The notes under the pieces: model-generated
Seen by the model: only the letters and a program-made list of their open reading frames with translations
What the model was told of the DNA's origin: nothing
The model's database searches: none
Origin: Arthrobacter bambusae
GTDB lineage: Bacteria > Actinomycetota > Actinomycetes > Actinomycetales > Micrococcaceae
Assembly: GCF_030812595.1 (NCBI RefSeq)
Contig: NZ_JAUSSZ010000013.1
Location: 1 to 64,000 of the forward strand
Direction of reading: 5' to 3'
DNA length: 64,000 nt
Made by a program: the position numbers and the translations under genes
Shown: positions 61,451 to 64,000 of the stretch, one piece after another
How positions within the stretch are numbered: position 1 is the stretch's first letter
Layout of the letters: every line of letters starts with the position of its first letter

Positions 61451-63124
61451 ATGCTTTCCTACACAGCCGGGGACACTGATGTCCCGCTGCTTGAAGAGAC
61501 CATCGGCGCCAACTTTGAACGCGTCGCAGCGCGGTTTCCGCTGCGGGACGCGCTGATCGAAGCCGCCCTCGTGCCCGGTGCCGAGGCCCGGCGCTGGAGC
61601 TACGAAAAGCTGAACGACGACGTCGACCGGCTGGCACGCGCGCTGCTCGCCATGGGCGTGGCCAAGGGCGACCGTGTGGGCATCTGGAGCCCGAACTGCG
61701 CCGAATGGACGATCCTGCAATATGCCACGGCGAAGGCGGGCGCGATCCTGGTCAACGTCAACCCGGCGTACCGCAGCCACGAACTCGAGTTCGTGGTCCG
61801 CCAGAACGGCATGCGGATGCTGGTGGCCGCTCCATCGGACAGGAACAGCGACTACGTGGGCATGGCCCGGGAGGCCTTGGCTGATTGTCCTGAGCTTCGG
61901 GAGCTGGTGTTCCTTCCCGATCTGGGCCTGGAAATGCTCAACGCAGGGGAGCCGCAAACTGACGCCGAGCTGACGTACGCCGAGCTGCTCAAGCGGGCGG
62001 ACGACGTCGGACCCTCAGCCCTCAAGGACCGCATGGCCGAACTGGACCCACACGATCCCATCAATCTGCAATACACCTCGGGCACCACAGGCTTCCCCAA
62101 GGGTGCCACGCTGACCCATCACAACATCCTCAACAACGGCAACCAGATCGGCAGGCTGCTGGGATACACGGAACACGACCGGGTGGTCCTTCCGGTGCCG
62201 TTCTACCACTGTTTTGGCATGGTCATCGGGAACCTGAACGCCCTGAGCTTCGGGGCAGCCACCATCATTCCCGGCCGCGGATTCACCCCGGCGGCCACCC
62301 TGGAAGCTGTGCAGGATTTTGGCGGGACCTCACTCTATGGGGTGCCCACCATGTTCATCGCCGAGTTGGCTTTGCCGGATTTCGCCTCCTACGACCTCTC
62401 CACCCTGCGCACCGGAGTCATGGCCGGCTCCTTGTGCCCCATCGAGGTCATGGAGCGCGTCATCGCTGAAATGAACATGCGGGACGTGGCCATTTGCTAC
62501 GGCATGACCGAGACCTCCCCGGTGTCCACCATGACCCTTGCAGCCGACACGCTGGAGCAGCGGACCACCACGGTGGGGCGGACCATGCCGCGGCTCGAGT
62601 CGAAGATCGTGGACCCCGGCACCGGCGAAACATTGGAACGGGGAGAGATCGGCGAGCTATGCACGCGGGGCTACGCCGTGATGGACGGGTATTGGGGCCA
62701 GCCGGAGAAGACTGCCGAGGCCATCGACGGCGAGGGCTGGATGCACACCGGCGACCTTGCCCGGATGGATCCGGACGGCTTCATCGTGATCGAAGGCCGC
62801 ATGAAGGACATGGTGATTCGCGGAGGGGAGAACGTCTATCCCCGCGAAATCGAGGAGTTCCTCTACCGGCATCCCGCCATCCAGGACGTCCAGGTCATCG
62901 GTGTTCCTGATGCCAAATACGGGGAAGAGCTGATGGCCTGCATCATCCTCAAACCGGGAGCAGCCCTGGATTTGTACGGAGTGCAGGAGTTCTGCCGCGG
63001 CAAACTGGCCCACTACAAGATCCCTCGCTACGTCGACATCAGGGAGAGCTTCCCCATGACGGTGTCGGGCAAAGTGCGCAAGATCGACATGCGGGAAGAA
63101 GCGATCGCCCGGCTGGGCCTTTAA
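61451..63124 (+). CDS. Medium/long-chain acyl-CoA synthetase (AMP-binding)
   Basis: This 557-residue ANL-superfamily ligase activates fatty acids to acyl-CoA. The P-loop motif LQYTSGTTGFPKGATLTHHN is around residues 202-221, the A5 motif YGMTETSPVS near residue 350, and the A8/A10 motifs GRMKDMVIRGGENVYPREIEE and MTVSGKVRKIDMRE at the C-terminus with the catalytic lysine. TAGCGT lies 6 nt before the ATG (61439-61444), suggesting a leaderless start. Confidence 0.92.
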   Translation: MLSYTAGDTDVPLLEETIGANFERVAARFPLRDALIEAALVPGAEARRWSYEKLNDDVDRLARALLAMGVAKGDRVGIWSPNCAEWTILQYATAKAGAILVNVNPAYRSHELEFVVRQNGMRMLVAAPSDRNSDYVGMAREALADCPELRELVFLPDLGLEMLNAGEPQTDAELTYAELLKRADDVGPSALKDRMAELDPHDPINLQYTSGTTGFPKGATLTHHNILNNGNQIGRLLGYTEHDRVVLPVPFYHCFGMVIGNLNALSFGAATIIPGRGFTPAATLEAVQDFGGTSLYGVPTMFIAELALPDFASYDLSTLRTGVMAGSLCPIEVMERVIAEMNMRDVAICYGMTETSPVSTMTLAADTLEQRTTTVGRTMPRLESKIVDPGTGETLERGEIGELCTRGYAVMDGYWGQPEKTAEAIDGEGWMHTGDLARMDPDGFIVIEGRMKDMVIRGGENVYPREIEEFLYRHPAIQDVQVIGVPDAKYGEELMACIILKPGAALDLYGVQEFCRGKLAHYKIPRYVDIRESFPMTVSGKVRKIDMREEAIARLGL

Positions 63125-63198
63125 CCCCGTTGCCGTGGTTGGAAATCTCCCTGTGGATAACTCCTTGAGGCCCTCCATTTGCGGACAAACTGGATTCC

Positions 63199-64000
63199 AT
63201 GGTCCGCATCGTGCCGCTGCCGGAGGAACTCAATGACCGTCCTTTCACGGTCTATCAATCCCGGGTGCTTTGCGTCCCTCTGAAGCGGCTCCGGGCCAGG
63301 GACGTGTCCGACGGCGGCCGGCTCATCCACTTGCCTGCGGGCCGTGAATTTGAGTTTGCCGAACGGGCGCGGATCCTCGCCGCGGCAACCCCCGGTGCCT
63401 GGGTGTCCCATGAGGGCGCCGCGGTACTGACCAGGCTCGGCCTTCCTCCCGGGCGAAGTTAACGAAATAGACGGAATTCCAGTGTCCTCCCCGTCGCGGA
63501 CGTGGCTTGACTTGGCGCATCAATTGCCGCTGCGGTACCTGGTTGCCATGGGTGATCAGTTGATCCGCATGCCTCGGACGGTCTTTGAAGGAAGGAACGG
63601 GCCCTACGCCACCAGGGAGGGGTTGCGGCTCCTGATCCGGCAGCATCCGAACATGAAAGGCGTCGAGAAGGCCCGGCTCGCCCTCGAAGACATGCGGGTC
63701 GGAGCAGATTCTTTTCCCGAGACATTCTTGCGGCTCGCAATGTTGGATGCGCGGTTGCCTGAACCGGAATTGCAGCTCCGCCTCGACCCGGACGATCCGT
63801 GGTCGCCGTCCGCGGACCTGGGGTACCGGCGGTTCCGGATCGCCGTGCAGTACGACGGCGCACCGCATCTCACGCGGGAACAGCAGACACGGGACAACCG
63901 GAGGGACGAAGCTTTCACGAGTGCGGGCTGGTCCTACTTCAAGGTCAACGCCGATGACCTGGCCGGAGGATTCGCCGGCCTCATCGTCCGGATCAAGCGG
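63199..64000 (+). pseudogene. Frameshifted DUF559/AbiEi-like gene, running off the window
   Basis: The first fragment (63199-63462, frame 1) gives MVRIVPLPEELNDRPFTVYQSRVL... and stops at TAA after WVSHEGAAVLTRLGLPPGRS. From about 63452 the neighbouring frame continues to the window end (PGEVNEIDGIPVSSPSRTWLDLAHQLPLRYLVAMGDQL..., then FRIAVQYDGAPHLTREQQTRDNRRDEAF). Compared with the family's usual order, roughly 30-40 residues between the GAAVL and GEVNEIDG segments appear lost, so this looks like a deletion with a frameshift. A TTATCCACAG-type motif lies 38 nt upstream (63151-63161, reverse orientation). Confidence 0.75.

Overview
The window looks like chromosomal DNA from a high-GC actinobacterium of the Micrococcaceae, most likely Arthrobacter, Paenarthrobacter or Pseudarthrobacter. 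This rests on the menaquinone route, the APS-type sulfate reduction pathway, the adrenodoxin-like FprA reductases, the HtpX type, and the many genes that begin without a ribosome binding site 6-7 nt after a TAnnnT -10 box. No phage, plasmid, CRISPR array or complete insertion sequence was found. Genus is inferred from protein character, not from a database search.

Layout. 1-400: partial minus-strand gene, a 32-bp tandem repeat array, and a promoter with two operators. 391-6267: sugar operon (substrate-binding protein, two permeases, cytoplasmic GH32 fructosidase) with a convergent LacI-type repressor. 6430-20276: menaquinone genes menC, menD, menF/entC, menG, a geranylgeranyl-reductase family gene (MenJ-like) and a polyprenyl diphosphate synthase. 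These are interrupted by phoX, an AbiEi/DUF559-like gene and an amino-acid ABC transporter. 20277-22752: a possible structured RNA leader, a DUF559 gene, a SUKH-like gene and a TRIC/UPF0126 channel. 22803-37471: a sulfur block with sirohydrochlorin chelatase, sulfite reductase, APS reductase, CysD, CysN, a sulfonate-type ABC transporter, a flavin monooxygenase, siroheme synthase, FprA and an MBL-rhodanese protein. 37606-45252: GntR and MFS genes, a PucR regulator with a GABA-shunt pair, and RarD. 45439-53524: a second FprA, a GAF-domain regulator, a lipoprotein, acetaldehyde dehydrogenase with DUF779, an APC permease and DUF2461. 53728-64000: catalase with Fur, MFS, HtpX, YajQ, small secreted protein, tRNA-Tyr, thioesterase, thioredoxin, monooxygenase, acyl-CoA ligase and a broken DUF559 gene.

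How the genes work together. The sulfur block supplies most of an assimilatory route: ATP sulfurylase (CysDN), APS reductase, siroheme-dependent sulfite reductase, and its cofactor supply (CysG-type siroheme synthase, CbiX/SirB chelatase). FprA could feed electrons through ferredoxin. Three of its promoters (in front of sulfite reductase, a short cysteine-containing leader ORF before the sulfonate transporter, and siroheme synthase) share one rigid architecture. It consists of a 23-nt element TGACG-N14-GTGA, then GTTTCYG at offset 29, then a -35 box exactly 18 nt after the element, then a TAnnnT -10 box and a leaderless start 6 nt later. This is the strongest candidate for an undescribed regulatory system here.

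Other notable signals are a dispersed family of intergenic repeats with core GTGACCGGGCGTC always phased at 32 bp; a possible three-way-junction RNA that would hide a Shine-Dalgarno sequence at 20354-20453; three DUF559/AbiEi-like orphans with TTGTCCACA-type motifs upstream; and a truncated monooxygenase domain in frame with the upstream gene's stop codon.
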